This document shows positions 26,790 to 36,412 of a DNA stretch of 64,000 nucleotides, piece after piece. The notes beneath the pieces were generated by a model, which worked only from the letters and a program-made list of their open reading frames with translations, was not told the origin of the DNA and did no database searches. The stretch's first letter is position 1; every line of letters begins with the position of its first letter. Position numbers and translations under genes: made by a program. This DNA comes from Dictyoglomus thermophilum H-6-12 (lineage in GTDB: Bacteria; Dictyoglomota; Dictyoglomia; Dictyoglomales; Dictyoglomaceae). The DNA lies in NCBI RefSeq assembly GCF_000020965.1, contig NC_011297.1:1646525-1710524 (forward strand), read 5' to 3'.

Positions 26790-27480
26790 CTTCATTTTTG
26801 AGATTTTTCTGCCAGGCTAAAGATGGTTATACCTAAAATTAAACTCAAAAAAGTAGTAAAAATACTATAATCAAAAGTCCTCCCGAAGAAATTTCACTTG
26901 AAAAGAGAGATTTTAAGCCCATTGATCTTCTTCCACCCTCTATAAGGTAGAGAAAAGATAAAAGCAAGAAATTTTAAAAAATCAGGAAAAAGATAAGGAT
27001 AAAAAGATACACCTGAAATAAGTTGAAGGGCAGAAACTGTCCCCTCAATCAAGTAGTTAGCTCCTTCTCCCATAAATAGAAAAAAATGCCAAGAAGAGTC
27101 CAAAACCAATTCCAGCAAGAAGAAATAAAAAGATATACAGAAGAAAATAATACTAAAAATCTCTGAAAATCCTACTTCGAAGGATCTAGCCATTATCTTA
27201 AACAAAAAAATTCCCTAGAGCAACATATATAGGAATTAACATCTCATAAAAATTCCTATCATCAAAGATTCTCCAAACTATTCCAGAACTTGTGCCCCTC
27301 AAAATATAAAAGAGAAGATTCCCAGCAAGTATAAAATAAAAATAACCTATAGCCTCGTTATCCTTTACGAAATAAACTACTAAAAACAAAATTCCCAATA
27401 TAAAAAGAGGCCTAACAAAACTATAAAGCAAAAACCAGTACCACTCAGTCTAATTAGTCCATATCTTCCATCCCAAAACC
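26790..27480 (-). pseudogene. remnant of a second ABC-2 permease gene
   Basis: Permease-like membrane segments survive in at least two minus-strand frames (for example LFILGILFLVVYFVKDNEAI around 27400-27360 and MARSFEVGFSEIFSIIFF around 27190-27140), separated by frameshifts and stops. The pieces read in the order expected of one ABC-2 permease: first helices, the VMARSFEVG-like loop, then later helices. The limits are approximate. No continuous frame could produce it. Confidence 0.7.
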
Positions 27481-28311
27481 CCAAGAGCTCAAAACCTTCT
27501 TACTACTGCCATCTTATAATTAATCTTCCCTATTTCCTTGCTATAGTCTCTAACCTCTTAACAAGATAGAAGGAAGCAATTATATAAACTACAGATAATA
27601 AAATAAGTATACTTACCTCTAACTATAAGGTTAAAAAAGCAAAAAGCTTATTCTCTAAAATCAAAGTTTGTCTCAAAGCATCAAGCCCCAAAGTAGTGAG
27701 AAGTAAAGAAGACAAAAAGGGCTACAATAAATGGAAAAACCCTTACGGGAAAAAACCAGAGAAAAGATAGATAGGTTCTTGAAGAAGACTTGCAAGATGC
27801 CAAGCCTCTCTCTGAAAGTAGAAAAACACTTGAGAGCATCATGCCAAGACCATAAAGGGCTACCAATGTTATTAAGAAGACAAAGAGAGATCCAAATATT
27901 ATTGAAATTTATTGGTATTTTAAAACTAATACACCAATAATAATAGAGACAGCCCTCACTGATGTAGCCACCATACCTCCAAGAGCCATACCTACAAGAA
28001 TACTGCTTATAGAACAAGGTGCGATGAAAAATATGGGGAAGATTTCCTGTCATCCTCTCCCAACAAAGTTGAGAGGCCATAGCCCACAAAATATTAAGCC
28101 AATAGGCAATCATTGCTCCACCAAGAATAACAAAACCATACGCAAACTCAGGTACATTAAGGGATTTATAAATAAATATGAAAGTACTCACTCCAAGGAG
28201 AGGAAGAATAACACCAAAAGGAATCCAAAAAAGATCCCTCTTAATACCTATTATTCTGACTTGAGCTCTTGCAAGCATTGCCCTCCAATTTAAGATTAAA
28301 TTAATCCTCAT
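27481..28311 (-). pseudogene. remnant of a first ABC-2 permease gene
   Basis: An intact-looking N-terminal part starts at about 28311 (RINLILNWRAMLARAQVRI, then helices FWIPFGVILPLLGVSTFIFI and ILGGAMIAYWLNILWAM). It shifts frame near 28030. The rest continues in another frame with a stop inside the membrane region (ISIIFGSLFVFLITLVALYG near 27910-27850; SFLWFFPVRVFPFIVALFVF near 27780) and then breaks up. Length and order fit one ABC-2 permease of about 260 residues. Its start overlaps the stop of the ATPase remnant, preserving the ancestral operon layout. Confidence 0.75.
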
Positions 28312-29205
28312 CCTCTATTCCCCTCCCCTACGATCTTTGTAAAAGCATCTTCTAAAGAGGGCTCTTTCCTTCTCAAAAATAGAATCTTTTTTCCCCTTTC
28401 AGTGATATAATTGAGAACTTTACTTATTAAATTTTCCTCTATTAAAGAGAACTTCAAATAAACTTTTCCATCTAAAACCCTTTTTTCTAAGAGTTTAACA
28501 CCATCTATATTATGAAAATCTAATTCAGAAGTATAGGAAACTTCAATCTCATAAACTATTTCATCCTGAACCTTAGACTTTAATACCATGGGAGTATCCA
28601 GGGCAAGAATTCTCCCTTTATCAATAATTGCAATATATTTGCAAAGTTCTTCTGCCTATGAAAGATAATGAGTAGTAAGTATTACGGTTCGATTACCATC
28701 CTTTATCCATTCTTTCATATAATTTCTTATAAGTCTTGCAGATCCTACATCTAGACCTACTATGGGCTCCTCGAGGAAAAGTACTTTGGGATCATTTATT
28801 AATCCTCCTATTAGTTGTAATCTTTGCTTCTCACCTGTAGAAAGAGTATTAAGAAGACTTTCGGCCCTGCCAGAAAGACTAAACTCCTTTATATAAAACT
28901 CAATCTTTTTTCTTGCCTCTTTAAGACTAATGCCATAAAGCTGAGAGAAAAAGAAGAGATTTTCACGAGCAGTAAAGTATTCCATAGCCTGGATTTTCCC
29001 CTAAAACAAGTTTATTTTAGGTCTTATCTTATTAAATTCCTTCTCTACATCAAGCCAAGAACAAAAGCTTTACCTCTAGTAGACAGTAAAAGGATGGTTA
29101 GAATTCTTATTAGGGTAGTTTTACCTGCTCCATTTTTCCCCAAATACCAAATATTTGCCCTTTTGTGATTTGTAAATTAACATCTTTCAAGGCTTCCACA
29201 AGTTT
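28308..29205 (-). pseudogene. broken ABC transporter ATPase gene (ABC-2 exporter)
   Basis: All landmarks of an ATPase are readable on the minus strand but not in one frame: Walker A GKNGAGKTTLIRIL near 29130, signature LSTGEKQRL near 28830, a Walker B-like LFLEEPIVGLD near 28770 and the H-loop TTHYLS near 28665. Damage includes a frameshift near 29055, a stop at 29001-29003 and a TAG at 28656-28658 that separates the H-loop from an otherwise in-frame C-terminal domain ending at 28308. The usual LDEP Asp is Glu. No start with a ribosome site remains. Confidence 0.85.
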
Positions 29206-29313
29206 TTTCCTTTTTTGTCGAAAATTTTCTTAGATATTATACCCCATAAATTTGTAATTTAGAGCTTAAAAAGTTATAATAGTAATAAATTAAAGTGAAA
29301 GGGGTGATTTAAC

Positions 29314-29730
29314 ATGGCCTCAAAAGAACTTTTGGATCTATTAAATGATGCTATTGCGAGAGAGATGCAGGTTTCCATTCAATATATGTGGCAACATGTT
29401 CAATGGAAAGGAACTGAACACTTTGCAGTAAAAGATGAGCTTAAGCAAATTGCAATTCAGGAAATGAAACATGCAGAAATCATTGCTGAAAGACTATTCT
29501 ATCTTGGTGGTATTCCTACCACAAAACCATCCCCTATATTCGTAGGAGAAAACCTAAAAGAGATGTTAGAACAAGATGTAAAAGACGAACAAAATGCAAT
29601 TGAGCTTTATAAGAAGATTATACAAAAAGCAAGAGAAGAAGGAGATATTACTACCGCAAAGATCTTTGAAGACATATTAAAGGATGAGGAAGAACATCAC
29701 GATACCTTTACAAGTTTGTTAGAAAAGTAA
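29314..29730 (+). CDS. ferritin-like diiron protein (bacterioferritin/rubrerythrin fold)
   Basis: A 138-residue four-helix-bundle protein. Diiron ligands are visible in all four helices: Glu in NDAIAREMQVS, ExxH in IQEMKHAEII, Glu in DVKDEQNAIELY and ExxH-like EEEHHDTF near the C-terminus. There is no rubredoxin domain, so it is not a classical rubrerythrin; bacterioferritin-like iron storage or peroxide detoxification are both possible. GGGGTGA precedes the ATG. It has its own terminator and follows the decayed exporter region on the opposite strand. Confidence 0.87.
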   Translation: MASKELLDLLNDAIAREMQVSIQYMWQHVQWKGTEHFAVKDELKQIAIQEMKHAEIIAERLFYLGGIPTTKPSPIFVGENLKEMLEQDVKDEQNAIELYKKIIQKAREEGDITTAKIFEDILKDEEEHHDTFTSLLEK

Positions 29731-29737
29731 ATCTCAA

Positions 29738-30493
29738 TTAGAGGGAAAGCCCTATCTTAGGCTTTCCCTCTTTTAAAATCTTATCTTTTACCCTTTCATG
29801 GGCGAGAATTTCTTCATAATCCTTTAAAGGAGCTAAGCTAATTTCTTTTTTATACTTTCTTTCAAGGGCCTTATTAATAATGTAGTCTGCAAGATGAGGA
29901 TTTTTAGAAAGAAGAGGTCCATGTAAATAGGTACCAATAACATTTTTATAAATTAAACCCTCTTTATTATCCTTACCATTATTTCCAAATCCTCTTATAA
30001 CCTTTCCCAGAGGGGTATAGTCATGGTAAGTTCTTCCTCCATGATTTTCAAATCCCACAATAGTTTTCAATCCAATAGGTAAGTTAGTCTCTACCAAGAT
30101 ATTACCTATCAATCTTCCCTTTTCTGCCTTTGTATAAAAGTCTAATATAGACAGTCCCTCAATCTTATTACCATAAGCATCAATATAGTATTTACCTAAA
30201 AGCTGATATCCTCCACAAACAGCAAGCACAAAAACTCCAGCCTCAACTAGCTCTTTTAAAAGATTCTTGAACTTAGAAAGATGAGAATAAAGCAGTTCTT
30301 GTTCCCTATCAGATCCACCCCCAAGGAATATTATATCTGCATCCTCTAAACTTCTCTCCTCTTCTCTTGTAAAGTTTACAACTTCTACCCTTATACCTCT
30401 CCATCTTGATCTTCTCTCAAGAACAATGATATTTCCCCTATCCCCATATAAATTCAGAAGGTCAGGATACATATGATATATCTTAAGCTCCAT
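29738..30493 (-). CDS. gatD: lipid II isoglutaminyl synthase, glutaminase subunit GatD-like
   Basis: A 251-residue class I glutamine amidotransferase of the CobB/CobQ type. The nucleophile elbow is VLAVCGGYQLLG and the catalytic His is expected in GTYLHGPLL. In Gram-positive bacteria GatD feeds ammonia to MurT, which amidates the D-Glu of lipid II. The adjacent murT gene, overlapping by 11 bases, supports this role over cobalamin synthesis. No signal peptide. It is the last gene of the recF-reverse gyrase-murT-gatD run. Confidence 0.9.
   Translation of the reverse strand: MELKIYHMYPDLLNLYGDRGNIIVLERRSRWRGIRVEVVNFTREEERSLEDADIIFLGGGSDREQELLYSHLSKFKNLLKELVEAGVFVLAVCGGYQLLGKYYIDAYGNKIEGLSILDFYTKAEKGRLIGNILVETNLPIGLKTIVGFENHGGRTYHDYTPLGKVIRGFGNNGKDNKEGLIYKNVIGTYLHGPLLSKNPHLADYIINKALERKYKKEISLAPLKDYEEILAHERVKDKILKEGKPKIGLSL
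29740..29771. terminator. bidirectional terminator between the ferritin-like gene and gatD
   Basis: AGAGGGAAAGCC (29740-29751) pairs with GGCTTTCCCTCT (29760-29771): 12 bp, eight-base loop, TTT following. The stem encodes the last residues of GatD on the other strand. Confidence 0.8.
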
Positions 30494-31817
30494 TTTTAAC
30501 CTTCCTCATTAAAATTTTTCTACTTCTAAAAAGGGCAGTATAAGTAGGAAGAATATAGGTTTTATAAGGAAAAGAAATAGAATAATCAATGGCTTTCTTT
30601 AAATCTCTTTCAAGATGGACTTTTTCTAATGGTACTTCTGCATATTTCAATCTTACAAGAAGATCCTCTCCTCTTGTTCCAGAAACTACAATCTTTTGTA
30701 TTTCACCCAAATCTTTTATCTTCTCAAAATCCACATCCCAAATCCATGACACATCCCTTCCATCAGCTATATTATCATTTAATATGAGAAGAAGAACCTT
30801 ATTTTCTTTATCATCTTTAATAGTGTCCAAAACCTGATTATATCCAGCAGGATTCTTAACAAGCACTAATATTCTTTCAAATCCTTTATAAATGAATTTC
30901 TCAAGCCTACCTAATCTAAATTCAAATTCTGAAATAAATTTAGAAATCTCTAAAGGATCAAAATTAAGAACTCTCAGAAGAGAATAGGCAGAAAGGACAT
31001 TATAAAGATTGTATACTCCAGGATATTTAAAGGTAAGATTATATTTTTCACCTTTCTCAAAGATCTCTGTATTCCATTCCTTGTTAAAGATTGCGGAGGA
31101 AATATAAAAATCATAATCAGGATTTTTAAAACCACATTTACAACTATATTTTCCTAACTGGGAATAATTAAAAAAATCATAGTTTAACTTTCTACCACAA
31201 ATAGGGCAATATATACTCTCTTTTATTTCTTCTACTCCTTCTCTTATTTTTGTGCCAATTCCAAAGAAGAATTTTTTATTAGGGAGTTTTGAAAATCTTG
31301 CCACAAAAGGATCATCAGCATTTAAAACAAGTATAGTATTTTCTTTTAAGCAATTTAGTATCTTATTTACAGTAATATCAATCTCTCCATAACGATCAAG
31401 CTGATCTCTAAAAAAATTGGTAATTACCACATAATGAGGAGACAAATCTTCATAAACATAGGGAAAAATTCCTTCGTCCACCTCAAAAGTTGCAAAATCA
31501 AAAATTCCAGAATTCTTAACATAGGAAGTTGCAATTCCGCTTTTTAAATTTGCTCCTTCCAAATTTCCTATTACCCTATATCCTTTTCTTTTGATCACAT
31601 AATTTATTAGATTGTTAGTGGTAGTTTTACCGTTTGTGCCTGTAACTAAAATTCTCGTTTTTATTTTTGAAGAAATTTCCTTCAAAAAGTCAGGGTATAT
31701 ATTTAAGGCAACTTTACCAGGGAAGGTTGTAGCATCAAGATTTAGAATTTTCATCAAATAATATACTAATTTCCCTGCGTATAAAGCAGTATAAAACCTA
31801 AACCTTCTTAAGTTCAT
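30483..31817 (-). CDS. murT: lipid II isoglutaminyl synthase, Mur ligase subunit MurT-like
   Basis: A 444-residue Mur-ligase-family protein. The ATP-binding loop is ILVTGTNGKTTTNNL near residue 57. The zinc-ribbon insert typical of MurT is present, with CPICGRKL followed about 20 residues later by SCKCG. The C-terminal DUF1727 region (RILVLVKNPAGYNQVLD) is also seen. With GatD it would amidate the alpha-carboxyl of D-glutamate in lipid II at the inner face of the membrane. It overlaps reverse gyrase by 20 bases upstream and gatD by 11 downstream, so all are translated from one message. Confidence 0.92.
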   Translation of the reverse strand: MNLRRFRFYTALYAGKLVYYLMKILNLDATTFPGKVALNIYPDFLKEISSKIKTRILVTGTNGKTTTNNLINYVIKRKGYRVIGNLEGANLKSGIATSYVKNSGIFDFATFEVDEGIFPYVYEDLSPHYVVITNFFRDQLDRYGEIDITVNKILNCLKENTILVLNADDPFVARFSKLPNKKFFFGIGTKIREGVEEIKESIYCPICGRKLNYDFFNYSQLGKYSCKCGFKNPDYDFYISSAIFNKEWNTEIFEKGEKYNLTFKYPGVYNLYNVLSAYSLLRVLNFDPLEISKFISEFEFRLGRLEKFIYKGFERILVLVKNPAGYNQVLDTIKDDKENKVLLLILNDNIADGRDVSWIWDVDFEKIKDLGEIQKIVVSGTRGEDLLVRLKYAEVPLEKVHLERDLKKAIDYSISFPYKTYILPTYTALFRSRKILMRKVKNGA

Positions 31818-34800
31818 TTCTCAAACTTCTAAGTATCGCCTGATAATCCTTTTCTCCAGTTTCAACTTTATCCATTAGCTCTTCAAGTTCTCTAGTAAAA
31901 TCCTCTCTCACAAAACGAAATCTTTCTTGATCAGAATTAAGATATTGATAAACCTTTTCTCCTAAAGGAGTAGGTATAAGATATCCATTCTTCTCTATAA
32001 CATATCCTCTCTCAAGGAGTCTACTCACAATAGTAGCATAAGTAGATGGTCTTCCAAGACCACGTTTCTTCATCTCTTCCACAAGAGAACCTTGAGTAAA
32101 CAAAGGTACTTTAGGAATACTGTAAAAGAATTTATTATTAATCACATCTATTTCCCCATCAGGAAGCCTTGTAAGTTTTACAGGAAAGATCTTATCGAAA
32201 CCATCTTGAAGAATCTCTTCGTATAATTCCAATCTTTGTTCCTTATCAAGAGCTTTAACAACCACTTCATAACCTTTCAAAACTACATTTCTCATTTGAG
32301 AGGCAATAAATCTCTTAAAGATAAGGTCATAAATCTTCAAATGATCAGGAGTAAAACCTTCCAACTCTCCTGAATATATCATAGCCTTTATGTCTTCCAC
32401 ATCTAAGACCCTTGTAGGTCTAATACACTCGTGAGCTCCACCTTCACCCCATGTTCTTCCTCTGAAATACTCCTCTCCAAATTGTTCACTTATATACTCC
32501 CTTGCTAAATTTATTCCTGTATCTGAGACCCTTGTAGAATCAGTACGATGATAGGTAATAAATCCTCTCTCAAAAAGTTCCTGTAAAACTTCCATTGTCC
32601 TTGAGACCGAAAGTTTAAATCTATCAGAAGCATCCTTCAATATAGCATCGGTAGTGTAAGGAGGAAGAGGACCTTTCTCTTCAATCTTCTCAGCATCCTT
32701 AATTATTTGAATATATTTAAGATTGTTATAAAAATCTTGCGCCTCGTCCTTATTCTCAAAATCAAATCTCAAATCGAGACCATCTTTTCTTATTACTACA
32801 ATATATATCCTTTTCTTATTCTCTTTTGCTCTTTCAATAACCCATCCTAAAACAGGGGTTTGAACTCTTCCAGCAGAAAGATAATTTTTAGAGAATATTC
32901 TTTGAATAAGCTGTGATAATTCAAAACCTACCCACCTATCAGATATCCTTCTTACTACCTGAGCTTTAACAAGATTTTCGTCCACATCTCTTGATTCCTT
33001 CAAAGAGTTAAGTATTGCCTTTTTTGTAACCTCATGAAACTCCATTCTCCTTATCTCTTTAGTAAATGGAGCACATAAATTTTTAAGATCCCAAGAGATC
33101 TTCTCTCCTTCAGTATCAGGATCAGTTGCCACAAGTATCATATCAAATTCCTTACTAGCATCCCTTATACCCGATATGATCCTTTCTTTCTCTTCTATAG
33201 GTTCATACACGGGTACAAATTTTCCATTTTCAATAACACCAAAATAACCTATCTCTTTATTCAAATCCAAGATATGTCCAAAGGATGCAGTTATAACTAA
33301 ATATTTATCCTCTGTAATTACCTCAAAAAGTTCTTGACCATTTACATTCCTTGAAATAGGTCTTCCAAAGAAATTTGCAATAGTCCAAGCCTTATGAGGA
33401 GACTCTACAATAACAAGAACAGGTTTAAGGAAATCATCTCTTCTTCCTTCTTTTCTCCTTATTCTCTCCCTATCCTCATCAATCTGTCTAAAGATATCAT
33501 CAATATCTACAGTACTTGCCTCTTTGAAAACAATATCAGTACTAAACCACCATCTACTTTTTCTTACCAAGTTATTAAAGACCTTTCTATCATCCACAAG
33601 AATATAGCTCAAACCCTTTGAGATTCCACCCACGTAAAGTCTTGATGTCCTACCCGACGCCTGTAGATATCCTGTGATATCAGAGACTACAAGAATCCAC
33701 TTTCCATTCTCCTCTCTAATAGCAATATCATCGGCACTTTTAATCTTCTCATAGATCTCTGGCGAGAGAATGAAAGCTTTTATAGTGTTTCTTAATTCGT
33801 CTACTTTGTCCTTGGGAGGATTCAACACGGCAGAGTATTTTTTTAGATTTTTCATCCACCTATCAACGTTAGCTATATGTTTTTCCAAATTCTTATCCCT
33901 TGCAATAAGAGGCCTTATAGAGGCAAGAGCTACAAGAAGATGCCTTACATTTCCCTCAATATCAAGATTTACAACAATCTTAGGAACACCATAAAAAATG
34001 GCATATCTAATAACCTCTGGTAAATCTAATCCCCGTGCAAGAGGATTTCTATAAGAAGATATACCTATAAGAACGGAGATTTCACCCTTTTGATATTTTT
34101 CAAGGACCTCAGGGGTTAAATTATCATAACTTTCCGCAGTGATTCCCTCACTTATAAGTAAATTTTTAATATCATCTACATACTCTTTTCCAAAATCCGA
34201 TGATAGAAAAACAAGCCCTCCCTTTCCAAACCTTTTAACTCTCTCCACAAGAGTTTTGTTAAGATCATTGGTTTCCTCATAAACATCTTCCACATTTCTC
34301 AAATAAAATATAGGTCTGCCTACATCAAAAGAAAGAAGTTCTTTAAATAATCTTATCCTTTCTGATTTAGGATTACTGGTGGCAGAAGAGACCACCATAA
34401 CTCCTCTTGCCTTTTTAGCTATTTCCCTTACCTTCTCCTGTACTTCTTTAATATTTTCTTGATCTCCACCATTCCTCCTCATTCGTATATAGCTCATAGT
34501 AAAGTTTATATCTTCCTCGCTAAAACCTAAAAGATAAAGCGCCTTGTCAATATTCTTAGCAGTCTTCAAAAATGAATCCACATCATCTACAAAAATAAAA
34601 GCAAAATCTCTCGGAATAGCATCCACATTCTTATAAAGGAACATGGAGGAGGTGATCAATATCTTAAAATCCCCCTCTTGTAATCTTTCCCTCTTCTCTT
34701 CTTTTTCCTTCTTATTCTCATCAAGACCAAATACCAGAAGATCCTTCTCTCTTATCTTACCTTTTAATTTTTCATAACTTTGAAGAATAAGAAGTCTTGT

Positions 34801-35172
34801 AGGAAGTATAATATAAGACTTCTTACCTTTTTCAGCAAAATATAAAGATGTGGCAAGTCCCCACGATGTTTTACCTATACCAGTAGGAGCCAAAAGAGCA
34901 AAGGATCTTCCAAGGAGAAGCTTTTTAGCCCAAAATTTTTGAAGTTCCCAAGGTTCAAATCCAACAAAATTTCGAAAGATTTTTTCCCACTCACTATATC
35001 TTTTCCTTAGAGTGCATAAATCATAATCTTGTTCTTTAATATGATTACATAAGGCTTCTTGCGGAACCTTCTCAGGAAGACATTTCTCACAGAGAAGTCC
35101 CGCAAGAAGCCTTTCTGCAGTTATATCTCCACCACAGTTAGGACAAAGGCCCTTAAATATCGCTTCTATCAA
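31798..35172 (-). CDS. rgy: reverse gyrase
   Basis: A 1124-residue fusion that introduces positive supercoils, the hallmark of hyper- and extreme thermophiles. An N-terminal zinc finger (CPNCGGDI...LCEKC) leads into a helicase-like half with Walker A APTGIGKTS and the unusual Walker B FVDDVDSF. A topoisomerase IA half begins near residue 605 (LVIVESPHKAWTIANFFG), with the catalytic tyrosine Tyr874 in GFITYHRTDS. The second zinc finger known from some reverse gyrases is not evident. The frame is intact. It starts one base after the recF-like stop and overlaps murT, so it is inside an operon. Confidence 0.97.
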   Translation of the reverse strand: MIEAIFKGLCPNCGGDITAERLLAGLLCEKCLPEKVPQEALCNHIKEQDYDLCTLRKRYSEWEKIFRNFVGFEPWELQKFWAKKLLLGRSFALLAPTGIGKTSWGLATSLYFAEKGKKSYIILPTRLLILQSYEKLKGKIREKDLLVFGLDENKKEKEEKRERLQEGDFKILITSSMFLYKNVDAIPRDFAFIFVDDVDSFLKTAKNIDKALYLLGFSEEDINFTMSYIRMRRNGGDQENIKEVQEKVREIAKKARGVMVVSSATSNPKSERIRLFKELLSFDVGRPIFYLRNVEDVYEETNDLNKTLVERVKRFGKGGLVFLSSDFGKEYVDDIKNLLISEGITAESYDNLTPEVLEKYQKGEISVLIGISSYRNPLARGLDLPEVIRYAIFYGVPKIVVNLDIEGNVRHLLVALASIRPLIARDKNLEKHIANVDRWMKNLKKYSAVLNPPKDKVDELRNTIKAFILSPEIYEKIKSADDIAIREENGKWILVVSDITGYLQASGRTSRLYVGGISKGLSYILVDDRKVFNNLVRKSRWWFSTDIVFKEASTVDIDDIFRQIDEDRERIRRKEGRRDDFLKPVLVIVESPHKAWTIANFFGRPISRNVNGQELFEVITEDKYLVITASFGHILDLNKEIGYFGVIENGKFVPVYEPIEEKERIISGIRDASKEFDMILVATDPDTEGEKISWDLKNLCAPFTKEIRRMEFHEVTKKAILNSLKESRDVDENLVKAQVVRRISDRWVGFELSQLIQRIFSKNYLSAGRVQTPVLGWVIERAKENKKRIYIVVIRKDGLDLRFDFENKDEAQDFYNNLKYIQIIKDAEKIEEKGPLPPYTTDAILKDASDRFKLSVSRTMEVLQELFERGFITYHRTDSTRVSDTGINLAREYISEQFGEEYFRGRTWGEGGAHECIRPTRVLDVEDIKAMIYSGELEGFTPDHLKIYDLIFKRFIASQMRNVVLKGYEVVVKALDKEQRLELYEEILQDGFDKIFPVKLTRLPDGEIDVINNKFFYSIPKVPLFTQGSLVEEMKKRGLGRPSTYATIVSRLLERGYVIEKNGYLIPTPLGEKVYQYLNSDQERFRFVREDFTRELEELMDKVETGEKDYQAILRSLRNELKKV

Positions 35173-35173
35173 G

Positions 35174-36196
35174 CTATCCCTCCACCGTCAAGCCTATATT
35201 GTAAGCACCAAGGAGTGGCGACAAACTTGCAATTATAACTTGACCAGACAAATTAGAGATAAATTTCTCCAGTAAGTGTGGATCCAATACATTTATAGGA
35301 TCATCAAAGAGGAATACAGGCTCATATAATTTTGTCTCCTCAATAAGTTTTCTAAAGGCAAGTACTAAAGAAAGATATAATAATCTCTTTTGTCCCTCAG
35401 AAGCAAAATACTTAGCAGGATTGCCTTTATAGTAGAATATATAGTCATCATGTACATGAGGACCAACGGTAGTTGATCCTCTTGCTATGTCCTCCTCAAT
35501 ATAATCTGCTATATTTTTACCTTTAAATTCAGAGACATATTCTACTTTGAACATAGGATCAAGATACTTTGATAATTCTTTTATCATAGCTTCCCTCTTC
35601 TCCACTATTTTTTCTGCCAATGGTTGCATTTCTTTTGCTAAGTATATCACATAATCCCTATCTATGTTTTCAGATTTTAAAATTTCATTTCTCTCGTCAA
35701 GAAGCTTCTCATAATTTCTCAATATCTCATAATACTCAAGATCTAAGAGAGAGAAAATATCATCAAAGAAATCTCTTCTCTGAGTTGCATAACCGTCTAT
35801 CATTGCATAGTCCTTAAAACTAAAAGGTATTGCTATGAATATCTCTTGAATATCTCTAAATCTTTTTACTTTAAAACCATTAAGATATGCAGTTTTTTCC
35901 TTCTTTAATTCATCATAATAATAGTTAATAGTAATTTCATGGTGCTCCTTTCCAGTTAAAACTTTACCCGTTATTTCAAAAAACTTTTCACCAATTTTAA
36001 TAAGTTGATAATCTCTGGCACTTCTGAAAGATCTTGGGTTTGATAAGTAGGCAATTGCCTCTAAGATAGAGGTTTTACCAGATCCATTAGGCCCATAGAT
36101 TACATTAATACCATCTTTAAAGCTTGTACTAAAATCGGAGAAATTCCTAAAATTTTTCAAAGAAATACTCTCAATTAACATTCTCTTCTTGTCCAT
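35174..36196 (-). CDS. recF: RecF-like SMC-family ATPase
   Basis: A 340-residue ABC-type ATPase with Walker A VIYGPNGSGKTS near residue 33, the RecF-type segment MIDGYATQRRDFFDDIFSLL near 135, a signature region SEGQKRLLYLSL and Walker B VFLFDDPINVLD. Known RecF loads RecA at gaps with RecO and RecR. It is somewhat short and the usual GPHRDD is GPHVHDD, so it is a divergent RecF or RecF-like protein. GAGGGGGTGA precedes the ATG. It is not beside dnaA/dnaN, its usual neighbours, but heads an operon with reverse gyrase. Confidence 0.82.
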   Translation of the reverse strand: MDKKRMLIESISLKNFRNFSDFSTSFKDGINVIYGPNGSGKTSILEAIAYLSNPRSFRSARDYQLIKIGEKFFEITGKVLTGKEHHEITINYYYDELKKEKTAYLNGFKVKRFRDIQEIFIAIPFSFKDYAMIDGYATQRRDFFDDIFSLLDLEYYEILRNYEKLLDERNEILKSENIDRDYVIYLAKEMQPLAEKIVEKREAMIKELSKYLDPMFKVEYVSEFKGKNIADYIEEDIARGSTTVGPHVHDDYIFYYKGNPAKYFASEGQKRLLYLSLVLAFRKLIEETKLYEPVFLFDDPINVLDPHLLEKFISNLSGQVIIASLSPLLGAYNIGLTVEG

Positions 36197-36320
36197 TCTT
36201 TCACCCCCTCTCAGTAGAAAATCTTAAGATATATTAATTTTTTCTATATATATTTTAGAAAAATAAATAAAAAAGTCAATATCAAAACTTGACCTATAAG
36301 CTATAGTAATGTGGTCAACC

Positions 36321-36385
36321 TTGACATTTTAAATATAAATTATAAACTTATATATGGTTTAGCACTCTCACTATTAGACTGCTAA
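36321..36385 (+). promoter_or_regulatory. CIRCE (HrcA) operator and promoter region of grpE-dnaK-dnaJ
   Basis: TTAGCACTC at 36359-36367, nine bases, then GACTGCTAA at 36377-36385 matches CIRCE with one mismatch (GAGTGCTAA). TTGACA at 36321-36326 is a likely -35, though the best -10 (TATAAA or TTATAT, 36341-36353) is not at ideal spacing. GTCAA-CC-TTGAC at 36314-36325 overlaps the -35. hrcA itself is not in the window. Confidence 0.85.
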
Positions 36386-36412
36386 AACACAATTAAAGAG
36401 GTGAAATAAAAG

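Noticed and set aside
26894-28311. Short membrane-like frames as separate small genes
   Set aside because: They align end to end as parts of ABC-2 permeases in different frames, so they are pieces of decayed genes.
28656-28658. In-frame TAG in the ABC ATPase as recoding (readthrough) site
   Set aside because: A second stop and a frameshift also interrupt the gene and the partner permeases are broken, so simple decay explains it.
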